Origin: Kineosporia aurantiaca JCM 3230
GTDB taxonomy: Bacteria > Actinomycetota > Actinomycetes > Actinomycetales > Kineosporiaceae
Assembly: GCA_000719025.1 (NCBI GenBank)
Contig: JODP01000023.1
Coordinates: 1-64,000 of the forward strand
Direction: 5' to 3'
DNA: 64,000 nucleotides
In this document: piece by piece, positions 42,028 to 50,549 of the stretch
Numbering within the stretch: the stretch's first letter is position 1
Layout of the letters: each line of letters opens with the position of its first letter
The notes under the pieces: generated by a model
What the model saw: only the letters and a program-made list of their open reading frames with translations
Told to the model about the DNA's origin: nothing
The model's database searches: none
Made by a program: the position numbers and the translations under genes

Positions 42028-43269
42028 GTGCGGCGTTTAGTGGTGGCGGTTGCTGGAATTGTGCTCGGTACCACCCTGGCTGCGCCGGCCGGGCCGGCAG
42101 TGGCCGCAGCGAAACCGGGAGATGCGACCAATTACCAGGTCGACGCCACGCACACCGGTCTTGCCCCGGGGCCAGCGCTTCCGAACACCATGCGCCGTCT
42201 GTGGTTCAAGGACTTCGGCATGGAGACTTCGTACCCGCTGATCGTCGGGAACCGGGTGTTCGTGGCGTCCCGGGAGAAGAAGGCAGGCGCCGTTCCGCCG
42301 GGGCCCGTGTACGTCTACGCGTTCGCCAAGCGCACCGGCCGTCAGCTGTGGAGGTCGACCGGCATGGGCGGCGACATGTCCACCGCGACCCTGGCGTACG
42401 GCAGCGGCAGGCTGATCGTGGTCAACGACTGGGATCCGTTCGAGGACAAGCATTCCGGGATACAGTCTTTGGACCCGGCGACCGGGAAGGTGCTGTGGAA
42501 GAGGAAGCTCGTGGCGCCTCGGTATGCCACGATCACGCACTCTGCGGACAAGCCGGTGACGGTGCGGGGAGGTGTGGCCTACGTTAACTTTTTCCGGTTC
42601 GGCGACAACTACCTGGCGATTGACGTCGTCACCGGCAAGGTCAAATGGGCCAACTACGGGACCAACGACGGCGCACTGGGGCAGGCGGTCACCAGCAATC
42701 GGGTGTTTTACGCCTCAACCTGCAACTGGGCGGCCTGGACGCTCGCCGGTAAGCAAGCCTGGCGAGATGATTTCGGGTGTTCGGGTGGGGTCGGCGGAAC
42801 AACCTCGGTCGTGGCCGACAACCGGCTCTGGATCCACGAAAGCCTCTATTCCAGCTGGGTGGCGGACGCCCGCAACGGCAAGCTGCTCTTCAGGTTCATC
42901 TCCGACAGCGTCCCCACGATCGTCGGCAAGACGACTTTCCTGACTCCCGATGCTCCGTCCGCGCCATATGAGGTGTCGCTGCAGGCCGTCAACAGTGCCA
43001 CCGGGGCCAAGCTGTGGTCGCATCGGCCTGCGGGTGACACGTACGGGCAGATCATCGGCCCGCCGATCGCCACGTCGAAGGTCGTCTACGTAACCACCAG
43101 CCAGGGGTGGGTGTTGGGGTACAACACGGCCACGGGCAAGCAGGTCTGGAAGGGTCACGCCGGTGGCACCATTAATCCGCAGAGCGACCACCTGACGAAC
43201 GAGGGGTCGGCCATCGGTGGCGGGGTGCTGGCGGTGTCTGCAACCAACCGGTTGGCTGTGTTCGGCTGA
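42028..43269 (+). CDS. Secreted PQQ-like beta-propeller repeat protein
   Basis: The GTG at 42028 has taagga just upstream and directly starts a signal peptide (RRLVVAVAGIVLGTTLAAPAGPAVAAA). This is why it was chosen over ATG 41947 or 41872. The 413-residue product contains repeated beta-propeller blades with the W-docking phrases TGRQLWRSTG, TGKVLWKRKL, TGKVKWANYG, TGAKLWSHRP and TGKQVWKGHAG. PQQ-coordinating residues typical of dehydrogenases were not identified, so it is probably a non-enzymatic binding scaffold. Confidence 0.88.
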   Translation: MRRLVVAVAGIVLGTTLAAPAGPAVAAAKPGDATNYQVDATHTGLAPGPALPNTMRRLWFKDFGMETSYPLIVGNRVFVASREKKAGAVPPGPVYVYAFAKRTGRQLWRSTGMGGDMSTATLAYGSGRLIVVNDWDPFEDKHSGIQSLDPATGKVLWKRKLVAPRYATITHSADKPVTVRGGVAYVNFFRFGDNYLAIDVVTGKVKWANYGTNDGALGQAVTSNRVFYASTCNWAAWTLAGKQAWRDDFGCSGGVGGTTSVVADNRLWIHESLYSSWVADARNGKLLFRFISDSVPTIVGKTTFLTPDAPSAPYEVSLQAVNSATGAKLWSHRPAGDTYGQIIGPPIATSKVVYVTTSQGWVLGYNTATGKQVWKGHAGGTINPQSDHLTNEGSAIGGGVLAVSATNRLAVFG

Positions 43270-43425
43270 ACCCGTGTGGTTCTCCGTGGCCCACCGGTGA
43301 CCTGGGGCATGCGCCAGGAGAGCGCCTCGCCGACACTGCGAGTGCTGGACAACAAGAGGCCGGCGATGTGAGCGAACGCCGTGATCTCGGCCGGGCTCGA
43401 CAAAGCACTCCAGCCGAGCCCTCGT

Positions 43426-43902
43426 TCAGGAATCATCGACGTCTCTCGCCGACCAGTTCTTCGCGTCGATCGAAATGGCGTTCTCGCCGACCAGTTCCCG
43501 CAGCGCCGCCTCCAGCGTGGCGACCTGCGCCGCCCCGCTCTGCTGTTCCCACTGCCGACGCAGGTCGTCGAAAACCCCTTCACCGGTCTTCATCATGCCG
43601 AGCCCGCGTTCAGTGACCCGCAAGCGCAGCCGACGGCCGTCGCGGGGATCGGCCTCGCGCCGCAGTAGGCCGCGTTCTTCCAGAACGGCGACGGTTTTGG
43701 CGGCCGCCTGCCGGCTGACGGACAGGCTGCGGGAGAGCTCGGAGGGGGTGTCGGCCCCGGCCATGATGGCGCGCAACGCGAAGTCGTGGATGGGGCGGAC
43801 ATCCGCGTACCCCTGCTCCTCCAGGGCGATGTGGGCCCGGTCGGCGAGCGTACGGAAGCCGGCGAGGAGCAGTAAGGCGAGGTCGGCGCCTGGTCGCGTC
43901 AC
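43426..43902 (-). CDS. MarR family transcriptional regulator
   Basis: A 158-residue protein from GTG 43902. The winged helix (ADTPSELSRSLSVSRQAAAKTVAVLEERGLLRREADPRDGRRLRLRVTERG) is complete and flanked by dimerisation helices. It diverges from an alpha/beta hydrolase gene, and two identical 11-bp palindromes lie between them. It likely represses the hydrolase and is released by a ligand. Confidence 0.93.
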   Translation of the reverse strand: MTRPGADLALLLLAGFRTLADRAHIALEEQGYADVRPIHDFALRAIMAGADTPSELSRSLSVSRQAAAKTVAVLEERGLLRREADPRDGRRLRLRVTERGLGMMKTGEGVFDDLRRQWEQQSGAAQVATLEAALRELVGENAISIDAKNWSARDVDDS

Positions 43903-43930
43903 CCGAGCAGCATAGGACGGTTGACTTTGA

Positions 43931-43966
43931 CAACCTGGTTGCCTAACTTACTCGTCAACCTGGTTG
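43931..43966. promoter_or_regulatory. Two identical MarR operator candidates
   Basis: The palindrome caacctggttg occurs at 43931-43941 and 43956-43966, 25 bp apart, with outer gtcaaa/tttgac extensions in inverted orientation. It lies between the MarR gene and the hydrolase gene and overlaps the expected promoter. Confidence 0.8.
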
Positions 43967-43983
43967 TCAAAAAGGAGCGAGCG

Positions 43984-44847
43984 ATGAGCAAGAGCAGCCC
44001 CACCCTGCCCGGCGTCACCCACCACCACGCCGACCTGAACGGAACCCGCCTCCACTACGTATCGGCCGGCACCAAGGGGTCCCCCATCCTGCTGGTCCAC
44101 GGCTGGCCCGAGACCTGGTGGGCCTTCCGTCACCTCATCCCGCTGCTGGCCGCCTCCCACCGCGTCTACGCCGTTGACCTGCGCGGCTTCGGCGCCTCGG
44201 GTAAGAACGCCGACGCCGACTACAGCCAGGCCGCGTTCTCCGAAGACCTGCACCAGCTGGTCGGCCACCTCGGCGTCGGCCCGCTCCACGTGCTCTGCCA
44301 GGACATCAGCGGCGGCCTCACCTTCGACTTCGCCGTGCAGCACCCCGAAGATGTGAAGAGCTTCACCGGGGTCGAGACTGCGCTGATCGGTTTCGGGTTG
44401 GAAGCGCTCGCTGACGTCAACAACGGCGGAGCCTGGCATGTGGGCTTCCTGGGCGCGCCCGGCATTCCCCAGCTCCTGCTCCCCGGTCACGAACGCGACC
44501 TGATCACCTGGGCCTACCGGGTCATGGGCGCCACCGCGAAGGGGGTCACCCCGGCCGACCTGGAGGAGTTCGTCAAGGCCTACACCGGTCCGGACGCCTG
44601 GAACGGCACGTCCGGTCTCTACCAGGCGGTCTTCAGCGACAAGGGCCGCACCAAGGCCCTGGCGAGCGCGCACCCCCTGCGGGTGCCCGTGCTGGCCGTC
44701 AATGCCCCGGGCCTGCAGCAGGTGGCTGCCAGCGAGGTGCGCACTGTTCCCATTGAGGGCGTTGGGCACCTGGTCGCCCAGGAGGCACCCCGCGAGCTGG
44801 CGGATGCTCTGCTGGCGTTCATGGGGGACGTCGACCAGGCCCGCTGA
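43984..44847 (+). CDS. Alpha/beta hydrolase (epoxide hydrolase-like)
   Basis: A 287-residue protein from ATG 43984 with aaggagcg upstream. The oxyanion HGWP motif is at 39-42, the nucleophile aspartate at 107 (LCQDISGG) and the catalytic histidine in VGHLVAQEAP near the end. An Asp nucleophile and HGWP are typical of epoxide hydrolases and haloalkane dehalogenases. It is controlled by the divergent MarR regulator, consistent with detoxification. Confidence 0.88.
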   Translation: MSKSSPTLPGVTHHHADLNGTRLHYVSAGTKGSPILLVHGWPETWWAFRHLIPLLAASHRVYAVDLRGFGASGKNADADYSQAAFSEDLHQLVGHLGVGPLHVLCQDISGGLTFDFAVQHPEDVKSFTGVETALIGFGLEALADVNNGGAWHVGFLGAPGIPQLLLPGHERDLITWAYRVMGATAKGVTPADLEEFVKAYTGPDAWNGTSGLYQAVFSDKGRTKALASAHPLRVPVLAVNAPGLQQVAASEVRTVPIEGVGHLVAQEAPRELADALLAFMGDVDQAR

Positions 44848-44913
44848 CGCCCTCTCCACCGACCGCCCCCGGCGAAGCTGCACGCAGTGATGGCGTGAGG
44901 AACGCTGAGGGAG

Positions 44914-45300
44914 TCAGCTCTGCAGGCGGGTTTCAGCGGCTTCGAGGATCTGGCGAACCCAGCGGACGCAGCTGGCTACGTCAGTGGCGCTGATTTCGGT
45001 GCTCTCGTCAGCGGCCTGGGTCTTGCGGTCCAGGGCCCTCTTGGGGGTGGTCGCCAGAGTGCTGTCCACCCTCCGGAGCAGGTCCACGGCAGCGGCGTGA
45101 TTGCCGTCGTTCGACCGTTCGGCCAGGGCCACGCAGGTGATGGCATCGGAGGCAGCGATCGCCGCATGAATGGCGTTGGTAGCCACAACGTCTGGTGCGT
45201 CCAGGATCTCGGCTGCCTCGAGGAACTGGCGGGCATCGGTGAGGCGCTTGCGGGCCTGTCCGGGGTCACATTCTCGGCGGGGGCCCTTGGCGCGGCTCAT
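44914..45300 (-). CDS. HEPN domain protein, toxin partner of an MNT pair
   Basis: A 128-residue all-helical protein from ATG 45300. Residues 62-68 (RSNDGNH) fit the Rx4-6H RNase motif of HEPN domains. Helices KRLTDARQFLEAAEIL and NAIHAAIAASDAITCVALAE match the family's core. Its start overlaps the stop of the upstream nucleotidyltransferase gene by 4 nt, the classic HEPN/MNT toxin-antitoxin layout. The N-terminus is basic. Confidence 0.82.
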   Translation of the reverse strand: MSRAKGPRRECDPGQARKRLTDARQFLEAAEILDAPDVVATNAIHAAIAASDAITCVALAERSNDGNHAAAVDLLRRVDSTLATTPKRALDRKTQAADESTEISATDVASCVRWVRQILEAAETRLQS

Positions 45301-45902
45301 CGGGTTCTCCTCAGGTAGGTGGGGTCGTTCTCGATGAGGGCAACACCGTCTGTGCGCAGTTGCTGGACCAGGGGGTTGCCGGAGCGGACCAGGCGTCGCC
45401 AACTGGTCGGTGTGTGCTCGACGAACTGGGCCTCATTGCCGGTCCAGGAGCCGAGCTGAGCGTGCAGCCGGTCCATCCGCACCTGTACGTCGGCGGACTC
45501 CAGGTCATCGAGGATCAGCAGGATGTCGATATCGGAGTCCGGTCCCGCGTCACCGCGAGCGGTGGATCCGAACAACCATGCGCCGGTCAGCCCGGGCCAG
45601 GGCGCCAGTTCGACGCGCAGTCTGCGGATGAGCTCGCCGCGTAGTCCGGCCAGCGCGATCAGGTGGGTCGAGGCCAGATGATCGCGGTTCAGGCTGATGA
45701 GCGTGGCCGTGCCGGAGGGGATCTCCAGCACCAGCCCGCTGGAGACGAGCTGAGCGATGATCGGGCCGGCGCCGGTCGGGGAGACTTGGGCCAGGCGCGC
45801 GAGTTGTCTGCGGCTGACCGGCTGCTCAAGACGCGCCAGGGCGCGGAGCAGGGCGCCGCGAACGCCGGGGGCGATGTCCGCCAGTGGGTCGCCCAGGTTC
45901 AT
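45297..45902 (-). CDS. MNT-type nucleotidyltransferase with N-terminal winged helix (antitoxin)
   Basis: A 201-residue protein from ATG 45902; GTG 45941 would add 13 residues. Residues about 15-75 form a winged helix (QPVSRRQLARLAQVSPTGAGPIIAQLVSSGLV). Residues about 105-130 hold the minimal nucleotidyltransferase motif GSTARGDAGPDSDID, with D124 and D126 as metal ligands. MNT antitoxins AMPylate the HEPN partner. The fused DNA-binding domain and the palindromes upstream suggest autoregulation. Confidence 0.87.
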   Translation of the reverse strand: MNLGDPLADIAPGVRGALLRALARLEQPVSRRQLARLAQVSPTGAGPIIAQLVSSGLVLEIPSGTATLISLNRDHLASTHLIALAGLRGELIRRLRVELAPWPGLTGAWLFGSTARGDAGPDSDIDILLILDDLESADVQVRMDRLHAQLGSWTGNEAQFVEHTPTSWRRLVRSGNPLVQQLRTDGVALIENDPTYLRRTR

Positions 45903-45942
45903 GGTTCGTAAACTACTCCTGCTGTCCAGTATTTCGCTCACC

Positions 45943-45968
45943 TGTACGTTATTCCGTACACATGTACG
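45943..45968. promoter_or_regulatory. gtac-type inverted repeats before the HEPN/MNT operon
   Basis: tgtacg and cgtaca are separated by 6 nt, followed directly by another catgtacg half-site, just upstream of the nucleotidyltransferase gene. It is a likely operator for the fused winged helix. Confidence 0.6.
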
Positions 45969-46039
45969 CGATCATGGATGCCGCCGCCGGTGGCCTTACC
46001 GGCGGCGCGGGCCGTCCACCGCCCGGGATGATGAGCTCC

Positions 46040-46156
46040 ATGGAGCAGGAGGTCTCGGCCGTCGATGATGGGGTCGAGACCGCGGGCTGGGTCGGCTCGG
46101 TGTCCACGTCGGACAGCAGCAATCTCGTGGTGGCGTGGCGACAACCCCTGGACTGA
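46040..46156 (+). pseudogene. 38-codon ORF with start region like gene 36039-36710
   Basis: The 27 bp spanning its start match those of the gene at 36039 at 23 of 27 positions, and the peptide begins MEQEVSAVDD against MEQIPPVIDD. The frame then stops after 38 residues. It is probably the 5' remnant of a paralogue. Confidence 0.4.
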
Positions 46157-46192
46157 TGGGCTTGGCCGGGTCGCTGTGCCAATCATCGTCTC

Positions 46193-46224
46193 CCGGTGCC
46201 CGGCCCGGTCGGACCGGGCACCGG
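46193..46224. terminator. Stem-loop terminator
   Basis: A perfect 11-bp inverted repeat (ccggtgcccgg / ccgggcaccgg) with a 10-nt loop lies just past the stop of the minus-strand EthD-type gene. Confidence 0.8.
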
Positions 46225-46231
46225 TGCGGGG

Positions 46232-46531
46232 TTATTCGATGTCTGAGAACAGCCCGGTGAAGGTCACCTGCGTCTGCTGCAGTCCGCCGAAAACTGTTGC
46301 AGCGCTCGGCGTGGCAACGGCAGCGGACGCGTCGTCGTAGCTCTCGAAGTACAGGTCGAGCGTCCGGTAGGCAGGAGTGGGGGTGCCGTCCTCCTTCGGC
46401 CATACCTTGGCCGACTCGACGCGCTGGACCTTCGGGAACGCCTCGGCGGCGGCCTTGATCGCGGCGTAGGCGCGCTCGAACTCGTCCGGGTCAGTGGGAT
46501 TGTCGATGATCAGGGTGATCTTCGTGGGCAT
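46232..46531 (-). CDS. EthD domain protein
   Basis: A 99-residue protein (PTKITLIIDNPTDPDEFERAYAAIKAAAEAFPKVQRVESAKVW, then RTLDLYFESYDDASAAVATPSAA) with the ferredoxin-like fold of the EthD/dimeric alpha-beta barrel family. These small proteins bind or rearrange hydrophobic intermediates. It may once have served the hydrolase whose remnant lies upstream. Confidence 0.85.
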   Translation of the reverse strand: MPTKITLIIDNPTDPDEFERAYAAIKAAAEAFPKVQRVESAKVWPKEDGTPTPAYRTLDLYFESYDDASAAVATPSAATVFGGLQQTQVTFTGLFSDIE

Positions 46532-46596
46532 GGGTTGTCCTTTCCGGAACCGTGAAGCGTGTGATGTTACGTTCGTAGCTCCGTATCAGGCGGTCG

Positions 46597-46910
46597 TCAG
46601 GTGCGGTGGTCGGCCGTCTCGATCAGATGGGTGACAAAGTCCGGGTGGCCGACCACGGCCGCGTGCGAGGAGTGTATTTCGCTGATCTGTGCGGGGGCTG
46701 GTCTGGGCCCGTACCGGATGGCTGTCAACGGTCAGGTGGCTGACGTCGTTGTCCCAGCCGGAGGCGTCCGCGGAGGCCCTCTGCACCAGGACGACGGTTG
46801 GCTTGGCCCCCGTGGCGGGCGCGCTGCCGACTCCCTGCGCTGCGGTCGGAATCACGGCAAGGGCCAGCGCGAACAGTCTGGCGACCGCGTTCCTTCGAGG
46901 AAACGGTGCC
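46597..46910 (-). pseudogene. Internally deleted secreted alpha/beta hydrolase
   Basis: On the minus strand a signal peptide-like stretch (AVARLFALALAVIPTAAQG) leads to AKPTVVLVQRASADASGW, where the family has VLVHGAFADASGW. The sequence then jumps to QISEIHSSHAAVVGHPDFVTHLIETA in another frame, the C-terminal end with the catalytic histidine. The central about 500-600 bp, with the nucleophile, are missing. The HG oxyanion pair is also mutated. Confidence 0.75.
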
Positions 46911-47456
46911 GGAGAAAATTGGTGACGCTCTTAAGGTCGGTGATGTGTCTCATGGTCTCCTGCCCCGGGGAGGACGGGCGCTCCTGCCCGGCACAGAGTC
47001 TCGGCGCCTACGAGGCGGGCTGTGTACTTCGAACGAAGTATTTCTGCCGTCATCGAGACTCGATGTGGCCGGTAGTCTCAAGCAGGCCGCACCGATGGCG
47101 TCTGCCCGCTCCAACGCGGCCTGGACCAGAACCTTCCGAGGGCACACCCACGCAGCTACCAGGCGCATTAGGATCTCGGTCTCGTCGAGGCCCGCACGAT
47201 CTGGTGACCGGCCGGGGCCCCAAACAGCAGTCCACGGCCTTTCCGTTGAGGGGTCGGATGTTTACATCTTGACCTGCCCGAAAGTGCCGCTGCTGGCCAT
47301 CCCTTCTTACTGCGGCCGGCGAAGCGGGCCTCGTCCGTTGCCCTACGTGCTCGGGGTGGGCGCGACGTCCTGTCGGGAACTACGTGACCCCATTGTTGTA
47401 CCCCGTCCACGGCCACCGGAGGGACCAGCAAATCGGTCCGATTCTCGGCCAGCCGT
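46911..47456. other. Gene-poor stretch
   Basis: About 550 bp without a supported gene. Overlapping open frames on both strands are S/R/P-rich and lack ribosome sites. No inverted repeats of note. It separates two eroded loci. Confidence 0.5.
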
Positions 47457-47654
47457 TCACCTGAGTGCGGTAAACGCCTGGACTGGGGGCGCGAAGGGGG
47501 CGCCCAGCAATGACTTTGGGCTACAACCGGAAAGCTGACATTCGCTGACGTGGGCACTCAACGCGTCGTGCGAACCCTTGCCCGCCGGTTCACCGGGCTT
47601 GCGCCCGAGGTTGTCGAGGACGTCGATCGGGATCGGCGAGCGACTGAAAGGCAT
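47457..47654 (-). CDS. Short ORF coupled to the MarR gene, possibly truncated
   Basis: The ATG at 47654 overlaps the stop of the MarR gene by one base (TGATG), and the frame continues 65 codons. The first about 30 residues (PFSRSPIPIDVLDNLGRKPGEPAGKG) look protein-like, the rest less so. It may be the 5' remnant of a co-transcribed gene. Confidence 0.3.
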   Translation of the reverse strand: MPFSRSPIPIDVLDNLGRKPGEPAGKGSHDALSAHVSECQLSGCSPKSLLGAPFAPPVQAFTALR

Positions 47655-48145
47655 CACCCGGCGACGAGCAGCTTCAGTAGCTGTTGAAGCTGCTCTGCCT
47701 GCTCCGCGCTCAGTGGCTGCATCACGGCTCGGGCCGCCGGGATCGCCGCCTGGTGTGCCTGGTCGAAGACTTTCCATCCCTGTGCGGTCATGGTGACCGC
47801 CCGCACCCGGCGGTCACCGGGAACCGGCTCGCGGGATGCCAACCCCAGTCGTTCGAGATCGTCGACAATGCGCACCATGGAAGCCTTGTCGTGGCGGGTT
47901 CTCTCCACCAGGTCGCGCTGGCTCAGGGGCCCGTCGGCGGACAGGCGCAGGAGCACCATCAGGTGGCGGCGTTCCAGGTCGAAGGGGCGCAGCGCCCGGT
48001 CCATGGCCTCGGCGACCCGCTCGTGGGCCTGACGCAGCAGCAGGCCCATGGCAAAGGGCGACTCGCCCGGTACGACCGGCACGTCTGTATCGACGATAAG
48101 TGCCTTGGGGGAGGGGTCTGTCGCGTTGCTACCAGCCGAGGACAT
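47654..48145 (-). CDS. MarR family transcriptional regulator
   Basis: A 163-residue protein. The winged helix LSQRDLVERTRHDKASMVRIVDDLERLGLASREPVPGDRRVRAVTMTAQG and flanking helices (LLLRQAHERVAEAMDRALRPF) are complete. A non-conserved acidic N-terminal tail of about 25 residues is present. It diverges from the DUF3159-type membrane gene and FAD monooxygenase across 65 bp, probably repressing both. Confidence 0.93.
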   Translation of the reverse strand: MSSAGSNATDPSPKALIVDTDVPVVPGESPFAMGLLLRQAHERVAEAMDRALRPFDLERRHLMVLLRLSADGPLSQRDLVERTRHDKASMVRIVDDLERLGLASREPVPGDRRVRAVTMTAQGWKVFDQAHQAAIPAARAVMQPLSAEQAEQLQQLLKLLVAG

Positions 48146-48210
48146 ACCGGAGAGACTATCTCGGGGGAGAAAGGTTGACCAGAGTTAGTTTCACGTGAGA
48201 TGGTCTCGAA

Positions 48211-49185
48211 GTGAACAAAATTGCTGAGCGTCAAGCGTCGAGCTGGACAGCGATCCGGGCAACCTGGTCCGAGCCGGCCCGCTGGTTCGGACTTCTGGCG
48301 GCCCTTGCCCCCGGCGTGGTCTTCGTGATCGTCAACGCGGGCTGGTCGCTGGGGCCGGCCATCGCGACCGCCGCGATCACGGCTGTCATCGTCCTGGTGA
48401 TCAGGCTGGCGCGACGGGAGTCGCTGCGGTCGGCGCTCATCGGAGTGCTGGTGGTCGCCGCCTGCGCCGCGGTAGCGGGGGTGACGGGTGAAGCCCGCGG
48501 CTTCTTCCTCCTGCCGGCGCTGGTGCCTTTCGCCGTCATCACGGTCTGCCTGACTACCGTCGTTGCCCGGCGACCGCTGACCGGGTTGCTGCTGAACCGG
48601 GTCTCGGGTGGTCCGCCCGACTGGCCCGCCCACCCGCGCCTGCTGCGCGTGCACATGATTGCCACCGGCGTCGCGATCGGCGTCAACGTCGTCAACGGCG
48701 CCCTGCAAGCCGTCTTCTACAGCCGTGACGACACCGCGGTGTTGGCCGTGGCCCATGTTGCGACCGGGCCGATCTTCGCCACGCTGGCGGCCGTCACCCT
48801 GGTGGCCGCCCGCCGGGCCCTGCCCGCCCCCGCCCACCAGGTGCTCGTCACCAGCATCTTCACCCTGTCCACCGCCCTGCCCACTGCCCCGCTCACCGAC
48901 CGGGAGCACGAAGCGACCGGCCAGCAGCAGTTGTACGACCTGCTGGGAACCCACGCCCGCACGGTGCTCGAGCCCAGCCGGGGATTCCTCGGCTCGGATC
49001 TGGTGAGCTCCGACGACGGCCGCCACGTGGTGCACCACGCGCGCTGGGCCAGCGACCAGGACCTGCAGCGCATGCTCGCCTCGCCGGCAGCCCGTTCCGG
49101 CATGACGACCACTCGCACCCTGGCCACCGTTCAGGTCATTCGCAGCCACACCCACCGGCAGTTCGCCGGCGGCCCCAACACCTGA
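48211..49185 (+). CDS. DUF3159-like membrane protein fused to a monooxygenase-like (ABM) domain
   Basis: A 324-residue protein from GTG 48211. Residues about 25-205 have five to six helices in the DUF3159 pattern (VVFVIVNAGWSLGPAIATAAITAVIVLVIRLARRESLRSALIG). Residues about 235-315 are soluble, with FLGSDLVSSDDGRHVVHHARWASDQDLQRMLASPAA, the pattern of antibiotic biosynthesis monooxygenase (ABM) dimeric barrels. This joins a membrane unit to a small oxygenase-like domain. The FAD monooxygenase follows at a 36-bp gap. Confidence 0.75.
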   Translation: MNKIAERQASSWTAIRATWSEPARWFGLLAALAPGVVFVIVNAGWSLGPAIATAAITAVIVLVIRLARRESLRSALIGVLVVAACAAVAGVTGEARGFFLLPALVPFAVITVCLTTVVARRPLTGLLLNRVSGGPPDWPAHPRLLRVHMIATGVAIGVNVVNGALQAVFYSRDDTAVLAVAHVATGPIFATLAAVTLVAARRALPAPAHQVLVTSIFTLSTALPTAPLTDREHEATGQQQLYDLLGTHARTVLEPSRGFLGSDLVSSDDGRHVVHHARWASDQDLQRMLASPAARSGMTTTRTLATVQVIRSHTHRQFAGGPNT

Positions 49186-49221
49186 ACCAGCCCGCCGAAC
49201 GGCATGAAGGAGAACAACGTC

Positions 49222-50469
49222 ATGCGAGTCGTCATCATCGGGGCCGGCCTCGGCGGCCTGTGCCTGGCGCACGGCCTGCGACAGGCGGGGACTGCCGTCA
49301 CCGTCCACGAACGCAACGACCTTCGTCAAGCCCACCCCGCCAGCTACGGCATCCACCTGAACACCGACGGCCTGGGCGCGCTGCACGACTGTCTGCCGTC
49401 CGCGAACTGGCAGCAGTTCACCGCCACGACCGTGCCGGCTGCCAACGTCATCAACTTTCACGACGCCGCCGGCGGCCTGCTCTGCGCCCTCGACCACCGC
49501 ACCGTGGAAAGCGCCGAGGACCCCGTCACCCGCCGCCGGGCCGTCAGCCGCGGCAATCTTCACCAGGCCCTGCTCGCGGGACTCGACAGCGCAGTGGTGC
49601 ACTGGGGTTCACGCTTCACCGAGTACACCCACGCGCCCGACGGTCGCGTCATCGTCCACTTCGCCGATGGCACTATCACGACGTGCGATCTTCTTGTCGG
49701 CGCCGACGGCAGCAACTCTCGGGTGCGCACCCAAGTACTGCCTTACCTGCGTCGACAGGACCTCGGCATCCTCAACGTCGCCGGGCGCGTCCCGCTGACC
49801 CCCGAACTGGCCGGGCTCCTGCCCGCGCAACTGTCCGACACGTCCATTAACAACGTCGTACCGGCCGGGCCCGGATGGCTCTTCGCCTCGACCTGGGCCA
49901 CCGGCGACAGCGGATCGCGCTCCATCCGAGGTGCCGAGAACACCGACCGCTACATCGTCTGGGCTTGGGCCGCACGACGCAACACCTACCCGGGCGGCGG
50001 TGATCAGCTGGCCGGGAGCGACCTCAAAGCACACGTGCAGCGGCAGATCAGAACCTGGGCAGCACCCTTCCGTGACCTGATCGACGCGACCGACCCGACC
50101 GACATCGGGCCAGTGCCGCTGCGCACCATGCCACAGCTACCAGCCTGGGAACCCAGCAACGTCACCCTGATCGGCGACGCCATCCACAACATGACTCCCA
50201 TGGGCGGCCTCGGCGCCAACATCGCCCTGCGCGACGCCGACACCCTGCGCGCCGCGCTCATCGAGCACGGCGATCCCACGAAGGCCGTCAGTCACTACGA
50301 GACCCAGATGCGCGAGTACGCCAACGCCGCCCTGGCCCTCTCCACCCGCAATGCCGAACGCGCCACCAATCCGGCCCGTCTACCTCGCAGCATCTTTCGC
50401 ACCCTGCTCAGGGCAGCCAGCCGCTCCGACACCATCAAGCGGCGCATCTTCCACACCCCGGCGCGCTGA
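49222..50469 (+). CDS. FAD-dependent monooxygenase
   Basis: A 415-residue enzyme from ATG 49222 with aaggag upstream. GAGLGG at 7-12 binds FAD; VGADGSNS (DG motif) and LIGDAIHNMTPMGGLGANIALRDA (GD motif) complete the aromatic hydroxylase family signature. It uses NAD(P)H and oxygen to hydroxylate aromatic or polyketide substrates. A MarR gene is nearby and divergent. It may degrade or inactivate the compound sensed by MarR. Confidence 0.93.
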   Translation: MRVVIIGAGLGGLCLAHGLRQAGTAVTVHERNDLRQAHPASYGIHLNTDGLGALHDCLPSANWQQFTATTVPAANVINFHDAAGGLLCALDHRTVESAEDPVTRRRAVSRGNLHQALLAGLDSAVVHWGSRFTEYTHAPDGRVIVHFADGTITTCDLLVGADGSNSRVRTQVLPYLRRQDLGILNVAGRVPLTPELAGLLPAQLSDTSINNVVPAGPGWLFASTWATGDSGSRSIRGAENTDRYIVWAWAARRNTYPGGGDQLAGSDLKAHVQRQIRTWAAPFRDLIDATDPTDIGPVPLRTMPQLPAWEPSNVTLIGDAIHNMTPMGGLGANIALRDADTLRAALIEHGDPTKAVSHYETQMREYANAALALSTRNAERATNPARLPRSIFRTLLRAASRSDTIKRRIFHTPAR

Positions 50470-50549
50470 GGCACCCCTGGCAACCTGACGCGAGGACGGC
50501 GAATTCCCGATCGAGCATCCGTTCGCGGACGGCAGGGTAGTCCTTGGGT

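Noticed and set aside
46601..47538. Long plus-strand open frames
   Set aside because: They are antisense to the hydrolase remnant and continue through gene-poor DNA; no recognisable motif.
47959..49602. 547-codon minus-strand frame across the DUF3159-type and monooxygenase genes
   Set aside because: It is the antisense shadow of two well-supported genes, a common effect of GC-rich codon bias.
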